DNA of 64,000 bases from Ruegeria atlantica (GCF_013033965.1 NZ_WQFE01000001.1:496001-560000), one strand, 5' to 3'. Numbered from the stretch's first letter, positions 43,621 through 52,175 are shown. Notes: generated from the letters alone by a model not told the origin. Numbers and translations: made by a program.

Positions 43621-43700
43621 AGCCTTGAGTAACCCAAGGGCTTGATGATCTCGTGATGTGTGAGTGACCGAATGCTCCTTGGTTACTGATGCCGAAGGCT
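43621..43700. ncRNA. Candidate structured RNA or replication element
   Basis: Nested pairing: AGCCTT (43621-43626) with AAGGCT (43695-43700), and inside it AGTAACCCAAGG (43628-43639) with CCTTGGTTACT (43677-43687, one bulge). An alternative stem GACCGAATG with CATTGGTC competes with it. The strand and identity are unknown. Confidence 0.35.
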
Positions 43701-44330
43701 CATTGGTCTTCCCACGATGGGTGATGATGTTGCTGTCACATATTGGGATAAATCATTGAGCACCCCTCCGCACGCAGACGCTCAAATCAAAACGATACGG
43801 CCACGAAAGACAGCAACCCCTCACACTCTCGCTCAGGTGCCGTGTTAGGCTCCCGTTCGGTTCCGCGCGAGGGCTGGTCCACAAAAGCACACCAACGAGG
43901 CATGCCTTCGTGGCCATCACCCCTGATCGACCACGGTTTCTTATCTCTGGTATGTGGGTTGCGGACACACATTCGCCCTTAACTTTATGGTTGCGCGCTA
44001 TTCGTGCAGGTTCAGTCGCCAAAAGAGCAAACTCCCTCTTGTGTCTAAGTTGTAGGCAGTGAGGGGTGGTCGCCACGAGAATGGCCGACTTCTTATATCT
44101 CAATAGGGTGGGTCAATCAGATTTGGGCTGGTGCGTTAAGGTCGCATGGTCCCCTTAGCGGGCACCATTAAGGCCGCAAAAATTGGGAACCTAGAAGCCC
44201 GCGCTCGCATCACGACACACGTGCGACACACAGGCCGGGTCCATCGGGGCCAAAGCCCGCTGCGTCACACATCCCTTCAAGCGAGCGGCTTATGTGCCTC
44301 TATGATAAATCGAATGGCCATGGAGGGGCT

Positions 44331-44340
44331 GGGGGGGGGG
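44331..44340. repeat. G10 homopolymer upstream of the methyltransferase operon
   Basis: Ten consecutive G about 190 bp before the methyltransferase start. Such tracts slip during replication; it could also mark a sequencing or assembly uncertainty. It does not lie in a convincing gene. Confidence 0.6.
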
Positions 44341-44462
44341 ACGGGCCCACACGTCTATCTATCTGCGGCTGTCGAATTTTTGGGATAAGATTAAACGAGC
44401 TACCTCGCAAACACTAAGCTATCGACATCCTGCACAAGCACTGCAAGGCCGCAGGTCTTGCG

Positions 44463-44490
44463 TTGACAGTATCCACAGCATCTATATCGT
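44463..44490 (+). promoter_or_regulatory. Candidate promoter of the methyltransferase/MORC/Z1 operon
   Basis: TTGACA at 44463-44468 and TATCGT at 44485-44490 with a 16-bp spacer, about 40 bp before the start codon. The -35 is perfect, the -10 weak. Confidence 0.4.
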
Positions 44491-44531
44491 GTGCGGAAAG
44501 GCATCAGAATGCTCGTCATACCTGTTGCTGA

Positions 44532-45875
44532 ATGCACAATTCAACCATCGCGAGCGTCGCTACATTGGCCCAAATAAATTTCATAGATCTATTCGCAGGC
44601 TTAGGCGGGTTCCATCAAGCTCTCAATGCATGTGGTGGTGAATGTGTCTTCGCATCAGAGATCAATCCCGACCTAGCTACTCTCTATCAAAAGAACTATG
44701 GCGTAGAAGTTCATGGTGACATTCGCCAAACCGACGCATCTGAGATTCCCGATCACGACATTCTTTGTGCTGGGTTTCCATGTCAGCCATTTTCCAAAGC
44801 TGGTGACCAAAAGGGACTTCAATGTCCGCAGTGGGGCGACCTAATAGACTACGTTATCGCTATCCTCCGCGAGAAGAAGCCAAGGTTTTTTATTATCGAG
44901 AACGTCCCGAATCTTGTTCGCCATGATGGAGGGAAAACTTGGAAGACCATTTGTGAAAGGCTCCGGCGCCAAGGCTACGACGTTGACTACGCAAAACTGT
45001 CACCTCATATGTTCGGGGTTCCCCAAAAGCGTGAACGGGCCTTCATTGTTGGGGATAGGACAGGCCTTAAAGGCTTTGAATGGCCTCGGCCCGACAGAAA
45101 TGTGCATCTGTCGATTTCTACAGTTTTGGAAGACGATCCACAGGACGCACTTTACCTGAGTGAGAGCCACGTAAATTATTTGTCGACGTGGCAAGAGTTC
45201 ATTGCCGCTTTTCCCAAAGAGATTGATCTTCCGTCTTTTCCGATTTGGGCAATGGAATTTGGAGCTGACTACCCAACCGCAGGCAAAAGCCCACGTGAGA
45301 TGGGCTATATGGGTATGGAGGAATACAAAGGAGCGTTCGGCACGCCTTTGAGAGGGTTGAACCCAGAACAAACTGAAGAAGAATTGCCAGGGTATGCCCG
45401 CACAAACCTTGCGGAGTTCCCCTCTTGGAAAGTGGATTTCATTGAGAAGAACAGGAATTTCTATTCTCTACACAAGAGTATCATCGACCCTTGGATTGAA
45501 AAAATTAAGTCGTTTCCACCCAGTTTTCAGAAGCTGGAATGGAACATAAAGGGTGGCGAACGAGACCTTTGGAAGCATGTCATTCAGTTTCGAGCAAGTG
45601 GTATTCGCATCAAGAGAGCGGAGACAGCCCCCTCGCTGATCGCCATGACAACAAGCCAAGTTCCAATCATTGGCTGGGAAAGGCGATACATGACACCGCG
45701 AGAATGCAGTCGACTTCAGAGTCTAGACATCCCTTTCCTTCCGAGCACCAAGAACGGTGCTTATAAGGCGTTTGGCAATGCCGTGAACGTTGAAGTCGTG
45801 AAACGAATTGCTGCCGCGCTTCTTAAAAGAGATGATACTACGGCTACCACAGTTCAGGCTGTCGCCGCTGAATGA
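44532..45875 (+). CDS. DNA (cytosine-5-)-methyltransferase
   Basis: A 447-residue C5-MTase with motifs in canonical order: I FIDLFAGLGGFHQAL, IV with the nucleophile AGFPCQPFSKAGDQ, VI FIIENVPNL, VIII QKRERAFIVG, a long variable target-recognition region (about residues 190-370) and X GNAVNVEVVKRIA. It is the first gene of the four-gene operon and ends one base before the ATG of the GHKL gene. Its modification should mark self DNA for the nuclease and ATPases that follow. Target sequence unknown. No strong ribosome-binding site precedes the ATG; a start closer to the domain is possible. Confidence 0.9.
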   Translation: MHNSTIASVATLAQINFIDLFAGLGGFHQALNACGGECVFASEINPDLATLYQKNYGVEVHGDIRQTDASEIPDHDILCAGFPCQPFSKAGDQKGLQCPQWGDLIDYVIAILREKKPRFFIIENVPNLVRHDGGKTWKTICERLRRQGYDVDYAKLSPHMFGVPQKRERAFIVGDRTGLKGFEWPRPDRNVHLSISTVLEDDPQDALYLSESHVNYLSTWQEFIAAFPKEIDLPSFPIWAMEFGADYPTAGKSPREMGYMGMEEYKGAFGTPLRGLNPEQTEEELPGYARTNLAEFPSWKVDFIEKNRNFYSLHKSIIDPWIEKIKSFPPSFQKLEWNIKGGERDLWKHVIQFRASGIRIKRAETAPSLIAMTTSQVPIIGWERRYMTPRECSRLQSLDIPFLPSTKNGAYKAFGNAVNVEVVKRIAAALLKRDDTTATTVQAVAAE

Positions 45876-45876
45876 C

Positions 45877-47460
45877 ATGACGCAATTGAACTCTGTAAAT
45901 ATTCGACCCGGCGTAAACGTTCTCTCAGTATTGCCGCACCTAAATTACAAGGCTTGGTTCGCGCTGGCCGAATTTGTCGACAACTCAATACAAAGCAGCA
46001 TTGCCAACCGTAGGGAATTGGAAGCGGCATCGGATGGTAAATTCAGCCTACGAGTCGACATCCAATTCGACGGCGACGCCAATAGGATTGTCGTAACGGA
46101 CAATGCTGCTGGCATTGCATTGGGCGACTATCAAAGGGCCTTTAGACCCGCTGAAATACCACCTGATGCCACAGGACTATCTGAGTTTGGGATGGGTATG
46201 AAAAGCGCAGCTTGCTGGTTCGCGCCTAAATGGAGCGTTCGATCAAGTGCGCTAGGAGAGAACGTAGAGCGCACGGTGTTTTTTGATATCGATCAGATCG
46301 TTCACGACAGCATCGAAGAACTCAATGTCGTGTCCTCAGTTTCTGCTGTCGAGAAGCACTACACCGAGATTCGACTAGAGGAAATCCGTCGCTTTCCAAA
46401 GGGCCGGACCGTTGGGAAAATTAAAGAGCATCTCGCCAGCATCTACAGGGTCTTTTTGAGATCAGGGCAGCTAGAACTCTTCGTTGATGAAGAACCATTG
46501 GTTTATGAAGAACCAAAGATCTTGGTTGCGTCTTCCTATCGAGACCCAGACGGCCCACAGGTCACTTGGAAGCGAGAAATCGATATTGATCTTGGACAAG
46601 GCAAGTCAGCAACTGGGTTTGTTGCCATCAGAGAAAAGGCCGACACCAGACTTGCAGGTCTAGCGTTGTTCAGGCGCAACCGATTGGTTTTTGGCAGTGC
46701 AGACGAGACCTATCGGCCACCTGATATCTTCAAGCGCCCAAACAGTTTCGAGTCTCAACGGATATTTGGCGAGATTCATTTGAAGGGTTTCAATGTTTCC
46801 CATACAAAAGATGGAGTTCAGTGGGGAGAAAATGAGGACGAATTTCTCCGGAAGCTTTATAAAATACTAAACGCTGAAGAACTTCCCATCATTAAGCAAA
46901 CGCAGAAGTATCGCGCTCTTGAAGATGCGCGAAACGCCAGAAAAGTTGCTCGTAGTGTCGCTCCTGCAATCACCAAACAGTTTGATCGCAAGCCACTTGT
47001 AACCACGCAACCTACATTGCGCTTTGACGCTCCTCCCAAAACACCCGAGGTAATAGACGACAACCCACCTGATGTAGGTGAGAACCTTGACACAGTTGCT
47101 GAAGGTGAACGCGACGACTTCCAGTTTGAGTTTTTGTTCCGTGGCGCGCCATGGGTTGTCAAACTCGAGTTGTCTTATGCGGACAAAGACAGCGAATGGC
47201 TCTCCATTCAAAGCCGACCGTCAATCACAGCTCCGGAGCCCAGAGAGGTTCTTATAAGAGTAGCCATGCTCCACCCCTTCATGGCACAATTCCCGAACCT
47301 TGAGTCAGAAGGCTTTACAGCCGTTCTGAACATCGCTGCAACGATGGCACTCTCCGAAGTCATTGCAACTGAATTGGCCAATCATCACCCAGCCGCCATA
47401 CGCACCTACTCCAACGAGATACTTAAGAACCTAGTGCCAAGGACTAACATTCATGGGTGA
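45877..47460 (+). CDS. MORC-like GHKL ATPase of a restriction-type system
   Basis: A 527-residue protein with an N-terminal GHKL (Hsp90/MutL/MORC) ATPase. N-box ALAEFVDNSIQSS (about residues 29-41), G1 IVVTDNAAGIALGDY, G2 LSEFGMGMKSAACWF with the Gly-x-Gly-x-Lys loop, and an S5-like continuation with a Lys in the NVSHTKDGVQWGENEDEF region. The C-terminal part is unassigned. Prokaryotic MORC-type ATPases are known to be encoded with DNA methylases, SF2 helicases and nucleases. The start at 45877 follows the MTase stop by one base; the end overlaps the Z1 gene by 8 bp. Confidence 0.85.
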   Translation: MTQLNSVNIRPGVNVLSVLPHLNYKAWFALAEFVDNSIQSSIANRRELEAASDGKFSLRVDIQFDGDANRIVVTDNAAGIALGDYQRAFRPAEIPPDATGLSEFGMGMKSAACWFAPKWSVRSSALGENVERTVFFDIDQIVHDSIEELNVVSSVSAVEKHYTEIRLEEIRRFPKGRTVGKIKEHLASIYRVFLRSGQLELFVDEEPLVYEEPKILVASSYRDPDGPQVTWKREIDIDLGQGKSATGFVAIREKADTRLAGLALFRRNRLVFGSADETYRPPDIFKRPNSFESQRIFGEIHLKGFNVSHTKDGVQWGENEDEFLRKLYKILNAEELPIIKQTQKYRALEDARNARKVARSVAPAITKQFDRKPLVTTQPTLRFDAPPKTPEVIDDNPPDVGENLDTVAEGERDDFQFEFLFRGAPWVVKLELSYADKDSEWLSIQSRPSITAPEPREVLIRVAMLHPFMAQFPNLESEGFTAVLNIAATMALSEVIATELANHHPAAIRTYSNEILKNLVPRTNIHG

Positions 47461-49663
47461 GGAAGGATTCATTCATATTCGTGACCGCGATATCGGAAAC
47501 GGTTGGAACCCTGTCCAGGGACCCGCCCTTACTCGCCTACTCGAGTCGAACACTTCTTTGTCAGAAGACGAGAAGTCGCGGTTGGTTTCTGAGACCGTTT
47601 CAATCATGCGGCAGTGCGCTGACCCAAAATCAGCAGGCGACCACAATACCGGACTCATCATTGGCTACGTTCAGAGTGGGAAGACGCTTTCCTTCACCAG
47701 TCTCTCTGCCCTTGCACACGACAACGACTACCAAATCGTTCTTCTTCTCGCAGGCACGACTAACAATCTCGTTGAGCAGTCTTTCGACCGCCTGAAGAAA
47801 GACCTTGAAGTAGAAAAGAACAGGAACTGGAAGCTTTTCTCCACAAGGGACAAAGGCTTTCAATCGGCTGAGGTGGAAAGGGTCAAGAGCGAACTCGCCA
47901 AGTGGAAGAAAGGAAGCCCTAGATCGCGGACGGTGTTGATCGTCTCTATGAAGGAGCATCGCCACCTAAAACACTTGGCCACACTTCTCTCAGGCACTGA
48001 CCTTTCAAACGTTCCGACACTGATCATCGATGATGAGGGCGATCAGGCAGGAATGAACACGAAGGCGCTTCAGCAGGAGGAAAGCACTACATACTCCCGC
48101 ATCACCGAACTAAGGCGCATCTTTCCTCACCACAGTTACTTGCTCTACACTGCCACGCCGCAAGCACCACTGCTGATCAGCAAAATTGATACGCTGTCAC
48201 CTGATTTTGGTGCGGTGCTAACCCCCGGGGCGGCGTATGTCGGGGGCAAGGAGTTCTTTGTAGAAAACTCCGACAATCATATCGAACTCATTCCTCAAAC
48301 TGATGTTCCCGACAGGGACGAGCCGCCCGCGAGCCCGCCCAAAAGCTTACTAGATGCTCTCAGGTATTTCTTTTTGGGTGTCGCTATCGGGCTTCTCGAG
48401 GAAGATGATCAAGACGGCAACAACAGATCGATGATGATCCATCCGGCTGTCCCAAAAGCTGATCACCTGATGTTCAAACGATGGGCGCAGAACACACGGG
48501 ACGAATGGGCTTTGATATTGGAGAACAACAATCACCCAAGCCACAGTGTTCTGATTTCGGAGTTTCAGTCGGTGTTTGAAGGCATTACCAAGACTTACCC
48601 CGTCGACTTCGGTTTTGATGAAATTGAACCACTTCTTTTCGACGCTGTTTCGGAAACCGTTATTGCCGAGCTCAACACTCGGGAGAAAAATAAGATTCCT
48701 ACCATCGATTGGAAGGGTGACTACAGCTGGATTTTAGTTGGCGGAATTGGCCTTGATCGAGGTTTCACAGTCGAGGGTTTGACCGTCTCCTATATGCCTA
48801 GGTCTATCGGAATTGGTAATGCAGACAATATTCAACAGAGAGCTCGGTTCTTTGGCTACAAAAAAGCCTATTTGGGCCTCTGCCGGATTTACCTTACCGC
48901 CGAAAACATCGAAGCGTTTGAAGACTTCGTAACGCACGAAGAGTCTCTTCGCCAGTCGATAGCACATCATATTGAGAAAGGCGGAGACCTAAAGGACTGG
49001 AGACGAACTTGGTATCTGAGTGAGCGCCTACAACCAACACGTCGATCAGTCGTTCTACTGGACATGTTCCAATCGAAAGGACGCAAGGGTTGGATTTACC
49101 CTGACTTTCCCTATGAAGGCACCGATCTCGTCGCTGATAACAGAGAAGTTGTGAATAGTTTGCTGGATGAGTTCCCGTTGTGGGAGTATAAAGAAGAGGG
49201 ATGGAATGACCGCCAAACAATCCCTGCTTTCAGCGACCAAATCCGCCTAGATGACATTATCCCTTTCGTTGGCCAAATTCGTTATCAGAACCCCAACGAT
49301 AGCTTACAACACTCCTCAATTATGATTGGACTGGAGAGGTTAATAAGTGAGTATCCTGATATGAGGTGCCACTTTTACGCATTCTCAGGGCCATGGAGTG
49401 GTTCGGATGTCCGTCGAAGCCTGAACGACAAGAATCCACCGAAGATTAGGCAGCTATTTCAGGGTAGTAACGCTCGCACAAAATACCCGGGAGCCTCCAA
49501 GATTCATTCCGATGAGGTCGTTTCTTTCCATGTCCATCGCTATCATCTCGAAAACCACGAGAAAACGCGTATCCTCTTGGAAGACCTGCCAGTTTTAGCT
49601 GTTCATTTTCCAGAACACCTCGCCGAGCGCGTGTGGTTAGAGCGCACCGATGATGCTTTTTGA
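47453..49663 (+). CDS. Z1-domain superfamily II ATPase/helicase
   Basis: A 736-residue protein with an SF2 core of the Z1 family. Walker A variant GLIIGYVQSGKTLSFTSLS (about residues 70-88), motif II LIIDDEGDQAG, motif III LLYTATPQAPLL, and the Z1 region GGIGLDRGFTVEGLTVSYMP followed by QQRARFFGYKKAY. It would translocate on or remodel DNA for the GHKL ATPase and the nuclease. It overlaps both neighbours by 8 and 14 bp, so subunit ratios are set by coupled translation. Confidence 0.88.
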   Translation: MGEEGFIHIRDRDIGNGWNPVQGPALTRLLESNTSLSEDEKSRLVSETVSIMRQCADPKSAGDHNTGLIIGYVQSGKTLSFTSLSALAHDNDYQIVLLLAGTTNNLVEQSFDRLKKDLEVEKNRNWKLFSTRDKGFQSAEVERVKSELAKWKKGSPRSRTVLIVSMKEHRHLKHLATLLSGTDLSNVPTLIIDDEGDQAGMNTKALQQEESTTYSRITELRRIFPHHSYLLYTATPQAPLLISKIDTLSPDFGAVLTPGAAYVGGKEFFVENSDNHIELIPQTDVPDRDEPPASPPKSLLDALRYFFLGVAIGLLEEDDQDGNNRSMMIHPAVPKADHLMFKRWAQNTRDEWALILENNNHPSHSVLISEFQSVFEGITKTYPVDFGFDEIEPLLFDAVSETVIAELNTREKNKIPTIDWKGDYSWILVGGIGLDRGFTVEGLTVSYMPRSIGIGNADNIQQRARFFGYKKAYLGLCRIYLTAENIEAFEDFVTHEESLRQSIAHHIEKGGDLKDWRRTWYLSERLQPTRRSVVLLDMFQSKGRKGWIYPDFPYEGTDLVADNREVVNSLLDEFPLWEYKEEGWNDRQTIPAFSDQIRLDDIIPFVGQIRYQNPNDSLQHSSIMIGLERLISEYPDMRCHFYAFSGPWSGSDVRRSLNDKNPPKIRQLFQGSNARTKYPGASKIHSDEVVSFHVHRYHLENHEKTRILLEDLPVLAVHFPEHLAERVWLERTDDAF

Positions 49664-50606
49664 GGCATACCAAAGCCTTATTGGGCGCTTTCCCGAGGAC
49701 TGTATTGGCCTATTCGGCTCGAAAGTCTCGTGGCAACAAGGCCTTTGGTTGGCACTGAACGAAGATGGCTTTCCACACGTCTTATTGGAGTCCTGTGGCA
49801 GCGACGGACAGCCAGACCTAGAGCTCAAGTCCGTTGCTGCACGCTTCGACTGTCCATGTGATTTTCGACTTCAAGATGGTAGTGAACTTGTCGGGAAATA
49901 CACTCTGGTCAGTCTGCGAGACGATGATCCAGACTTAGTCCGAGTCTTCCTTCGCCTGCTCGAAGAGGCCCTTTTGACCAATGGCGACCATGGTTCTGCT
50001 GCGCATATCAGGCAGCATATCGTAGCGATCGCTGACATTTTTGCTCGGCAAAGCGATGACGTCCGAGATGTTTTGGGTCTTTGGGGAGAGCTTCATGTCA
50101 TTCGAAGCTCCAAGGACAAGTTGGCAGCAGTAAAAGCGTGGTCTTCATCGCCACGTGCCCGCTATGACTTCGTGTCAAAAGACTTCGCGCTCGAAGTAAA
50201 GACTACCCTTAGAGCGGCGCGACAACACCGATTTTCTCTTGAGCAGCTACGTCCCCAAGAAGACTTAACGATCTTCATTGCCTCTATCGTTTTAGTTGAG
50301 CAGCAAGGAGGCGAGACGGCTTCAGAGTTGATGGACAGTATCTACGAAGCCATAGCCGAGCCAGAAATCCGATCTCAGTTCTATCAACATTGCATCCGGA
50401 AGGGAGGAGCCGATATCTACGGTTCTGCCCTTAGGCTTTCTACGCTACCCGACGGAAACTCGCTGCAGTTATTCAATGCGGAAACACTGCCGGTCCCGAG
50501 CTTTGGTCAAGACGCTCCGATCAAAAATGTCAGGTTCGATATCTTTATGGATAGCTGTCAGAGCATTCCACCAGAAATACACGCAGAGAAGATAAGTTTT
50601 GCATAG
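49650..50606 (+). CDS. PD-(D/E)XK-motif nuclease subunit
   Basis: A 318-residue protein found with Z1 ATPases. The nuclease core is visible at about residues 145-190: GELHVIRSS (Glu), RYDFVSKDF (Asp) and ALEVKTTLR (Glu-x-Lys). It is the probable DNA-cleaving component. It starts within the last 14 bp of the Z1 gene. The AIPR-type protein often present as a further gene in such operons is absent; the convergent recombinase gene follows after 121 bp. Confidence 0.82.
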   Translation: MMLFEAYQSLIGRFPEDCIGLFGSKVSWQQGLWLALNEDGFPHVLLESCGSDGQPDLELKSVAARFDCPCDFRLQDGSELVGKYTLVSLRDDDPDLVRVFLRLLEEALLTNGDHGSAAHIRQHIVAIADIFARQSDDVRDVLGLWGELHVIRSSKDKLAAVKAWSSSPRARYDFVSKDFALEVKTTLRAARQHRFSLEQLRPQEDLTIFIASIVLVEQQGGETASELMDSIYEAIAEPEIRSQFYQHCIRKGGADIYGSALRLSTLPDGNSLQLFNAETLPVPSFGQDAPIKNVRFDIFMDSCQSIPPEIHAEKISFA

Positions 50607-50727
50607 AAAGCAGGCTTTTGAGTGAAGCAGTAAAGGGACATCGAAGGCTTAGATGCCAAGCTATGGCCAATCGCGTCAGAGTTCGTCAAAGGCACTATCT
50701 TCATCTTCTCAACTCATCTGACTAAGT

Positions 50728-52071
50728 CTAGAGCCCCGAGAAAATGACCCATTTTTGGAACTCCTTTAGCCGCGCCTCGCGACCACCGTAGACGCTCTCA
50801 GCGATGGCTTGGTTGGCATGCCCTAGGAAACCTTGACGAACCTCTGTAGGCGCACCCGCTTCACGGAGTTTGTCGCTCACACGATGTCGAAGGCCGTGGA
50901 CCGAAAACCGAGTATCCTTTGTCTCGGCTCTAAGGTTCTTCATTAAGACTGCGGAGAGAGCGTCGTTGCCGCGCTGACGAGCATATCGTTCGAATAAGGG
51001 TGTTTCATCTCCCAAATTGGCGAGCCCCTCAAGCGCCGCTTTCATAGCCTCCTGAGCTTTCTCAGTAAGTGGCACCGAGCGAACGCTCGATTTGGTTTTC
51101 AGGTTGCGCACCCCATTTGGTCTGATGAGAACGTGAGGCAGTTTGTGGTCGAGAAATACATCGCCAACCGTCAGTCCTGCGATCTCATTTAGCCGTGCTC
51201 CTGTGGCAGCTAGAATGGACCATATCAAGTGAAGTTCAGAGTTCCTTGCATTTTTCAAACGGATGTTGATTGAAGACACCAGATCATCTGGGAGCGGAAG
51301 CTTGGCGTCCAAGGCGAGAGCAGATTCCTTTGGCCAAGGAAGGCCGTGGAAAGGATTGTTTGCCGCGTCGATGTCCAATTCTGTTATGCCGTGATTGACG
51401 ATGGCACGAACAATACCCGCCTCTTTTTTGGCAGTGCCTACGGCAAGAACTGACCCGTCACTCTTTTTGGATTTCAGTAGATGCTGCATATAGGTTCGAC
51501 CGTGTTCTCTGGTCAGGTCAATCATAGCCATGTCCTGAAGTGAGCCGAGAGCGGCTTCCAAGCGGCTCGTGATGCGGCTCAGTCCTACGTCCTCACGACT
51601 TCCTTCGATCACGCGGTTGTCCTGTCGATAGAGCAGAATGGCGTCCTGAAGGGTTGGTTCTGGCGCACGCGCGGTGGGGTCAAGCAAAGCCTTCACGACC
51701 AATGGTTCGGGAGAGGCGGGCATCGTCTCCAAAATCAAGCGACCTGTTTCCGAGTCTTCCGGGTCCAATCCAAATACACCCTCACGAAGGCCCGCTGCGG
51801 CCAGCATCGCGTCATGCCAGCGTTGGTGAGTCGTCCTGTTGTTAGTTCCTGCTCGGTTGATTTCCGCGCGGGCATTTTCGACGATGCGCTCCCACTGTTC
51901 CATTAGGGCCTGATGCTCGATGGCGAACTTCACACCCTCGCGGTTTCTAAAGTGGACCTGAAGGTGCGGCTGCCCGATATGATCAGCGACATCTTTCGGG
52001 AATCTGCGGCGAAAGCGAAGCACACCGTTCGGTCTGCGGTCTACGTGCTTTATCTTCGCCTGAAGCGCCAT
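50728..52071 (-). CDS. Tyrosine recombinase (integrase) of the island
   Basis: A 447-residue phage-type integrase. N-terminal arm- and core-binding domains are followed by the catalytic domain: Arg I in LAATGARLNEIAGLTVGD, KTKSSVRSVPLTE, the HxxR box in FSVHGLRHRVSDKLREAG, FLGHANQAIAESVYGG, and the nucleophile Tyr in this last block. The gene begins next to tRNA-Phe, as usual for elements that use a tRNA 3' end. The start at 52071 (MALQAKIKHVDRR) abuts the TTGTGTGTC repeats; an upstream extension would run across those repeats into the tRNA. Confidence 0.9.
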   Translation of the reverse strand: MALQAKIKHVDRRPNGVLRFRRRFPKDVADHIGQPHLQVHFRNREGVKFAIEHQALMEQWERIVENARAEINRAGTNNRTTHQRWHDAMLAAAGLREGVFGLDPEDSETGRLILETMPASPEPLVVKALLDPTARAPEPTLQDAILLYRQDNRVIEGSREDVGLSRITSRLEAALGSLQDMAMIDLTREHGRTYMQHLLKSKKSDGSVLAVGTAKKEAGIVRAIVNHGITELDIDAANNPFHGLPWPKESALALDAKLPLPDDLVSSINIRLKNARNSELHLIWSILAATGARLNEIAGLTVGDVFLDHKLPHVLIRPNGVRNLKTKSSVRSVPLTEKAQEAMKAALEGLANLGDETPLFERYARQRGNDALSAVLMKNLRAETKDTRFSVHGLRHRVSDKLREAGAPTEVRQGFLGHANQAIAESVYGGREARLKEFQKWVIFSGL

Positions 52072-52104
52072 TTGTGTGTCTCCATGTGTGTCGATTTGTG
52101 TGTC
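52072..52104. repeat. Right-end TTGTGTGTC tandem motifs, candidate recombinase arm sites
   Basis: Three copies spaced by 12 bp: TTGTGTGTC at 52072-52080, ATGTGTGTC at 52084-52092 (one mismatch) and TTGTGTGTC at 52096-52104. They lie between integrase start and tRNA and match the left-end copies at 39160 and 39183. Confidence 0.6.
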
Positions 52105-52161
52105 ATGGAAAACACGCAAGCCTCTGTATATCAATGAAATTAATAGCTTACGTTGCGGAAA

Positions 52162-52175
52162 TGGTGCCCGGGGGC
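52162..52175. repeat. Proximal attachment site within tRNA-Phe
   Basis: TGGTGCCCGGGGGC, the tRNA 3' end, identical to 39067-39080. The intact tRNA is kept on this side. Confidence 0.8.

Larger units (their letters stand above)
43122..44531. other. 1.4-kb non-coding stretch of the island with several strong hairpins
   Basis: No convincing gene on either strand: the frames here lack ribosome-binding sites and protein-like composition. Secondary-structure elements are plentiful: GCCTCAC...GTGAGAGGC near 43185-43207, CCTTGGG-AAGA-CCCAAGG at 43481-43498, the nested structure at 43621-43700, and CGAGGCATGCCTTCG near 43897. An 11-bp inverted repeat ATCAGGGGTGA/TCACCCCTGAT joins 43369 and 43918. A G10 tract lies at 44331. 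It separates the helicase (minus) from the methyltransferase operon (plus). Possible roles: replication origin or packaging signal of the element, or a structured RNA. Confidence 0.55.
39067..52175. mobile_element. 13.1-kb integrative genomic island in tRNA-Phe carrying a MORC/Z1 defence cassette
   Basis: Bounded by the direct repeat TGGTGCCCGGGGGC at 39067-39080 and at 52162-52175, the latter being the 3' end of tRNA-Phe(GAA). The tyrosine recombinase gene starts 90 bp from the tRNA. TTGTGTGTC motifs lie just inside both ends. The interior is visibly lower in G+C than the flanks. Cargo: KAP NTPase, SF2-like helicase with small partner, a 1.4-kb non-coding stretch, and the methyltransferase/GHKL/Z1/PD-(D/E)XK operon. 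No capsid, tail or conjugation gene is visible, so it is a satellite-like or defence island and not a full prophage. Confidence 0.85.

Noticed and set aside
43753-44103. 116-codon minus-strand frame in the same stretch
   Set aside because: No ribosome-binding site or recognisable domain; composition looks like translated structured DNA. Kept as non-coding.
44146-44388. 80-codon frame containing the G10 tract
   Set aside because: The poly-Gly run comes from the homopolymer and there is no other sign of coding.
43122-44531. Retron, diversity-generating retroelement or CRISPR array
   Set aside because: No reverse transcriptase, cas gene or regularly spaced repeats are present in the window.
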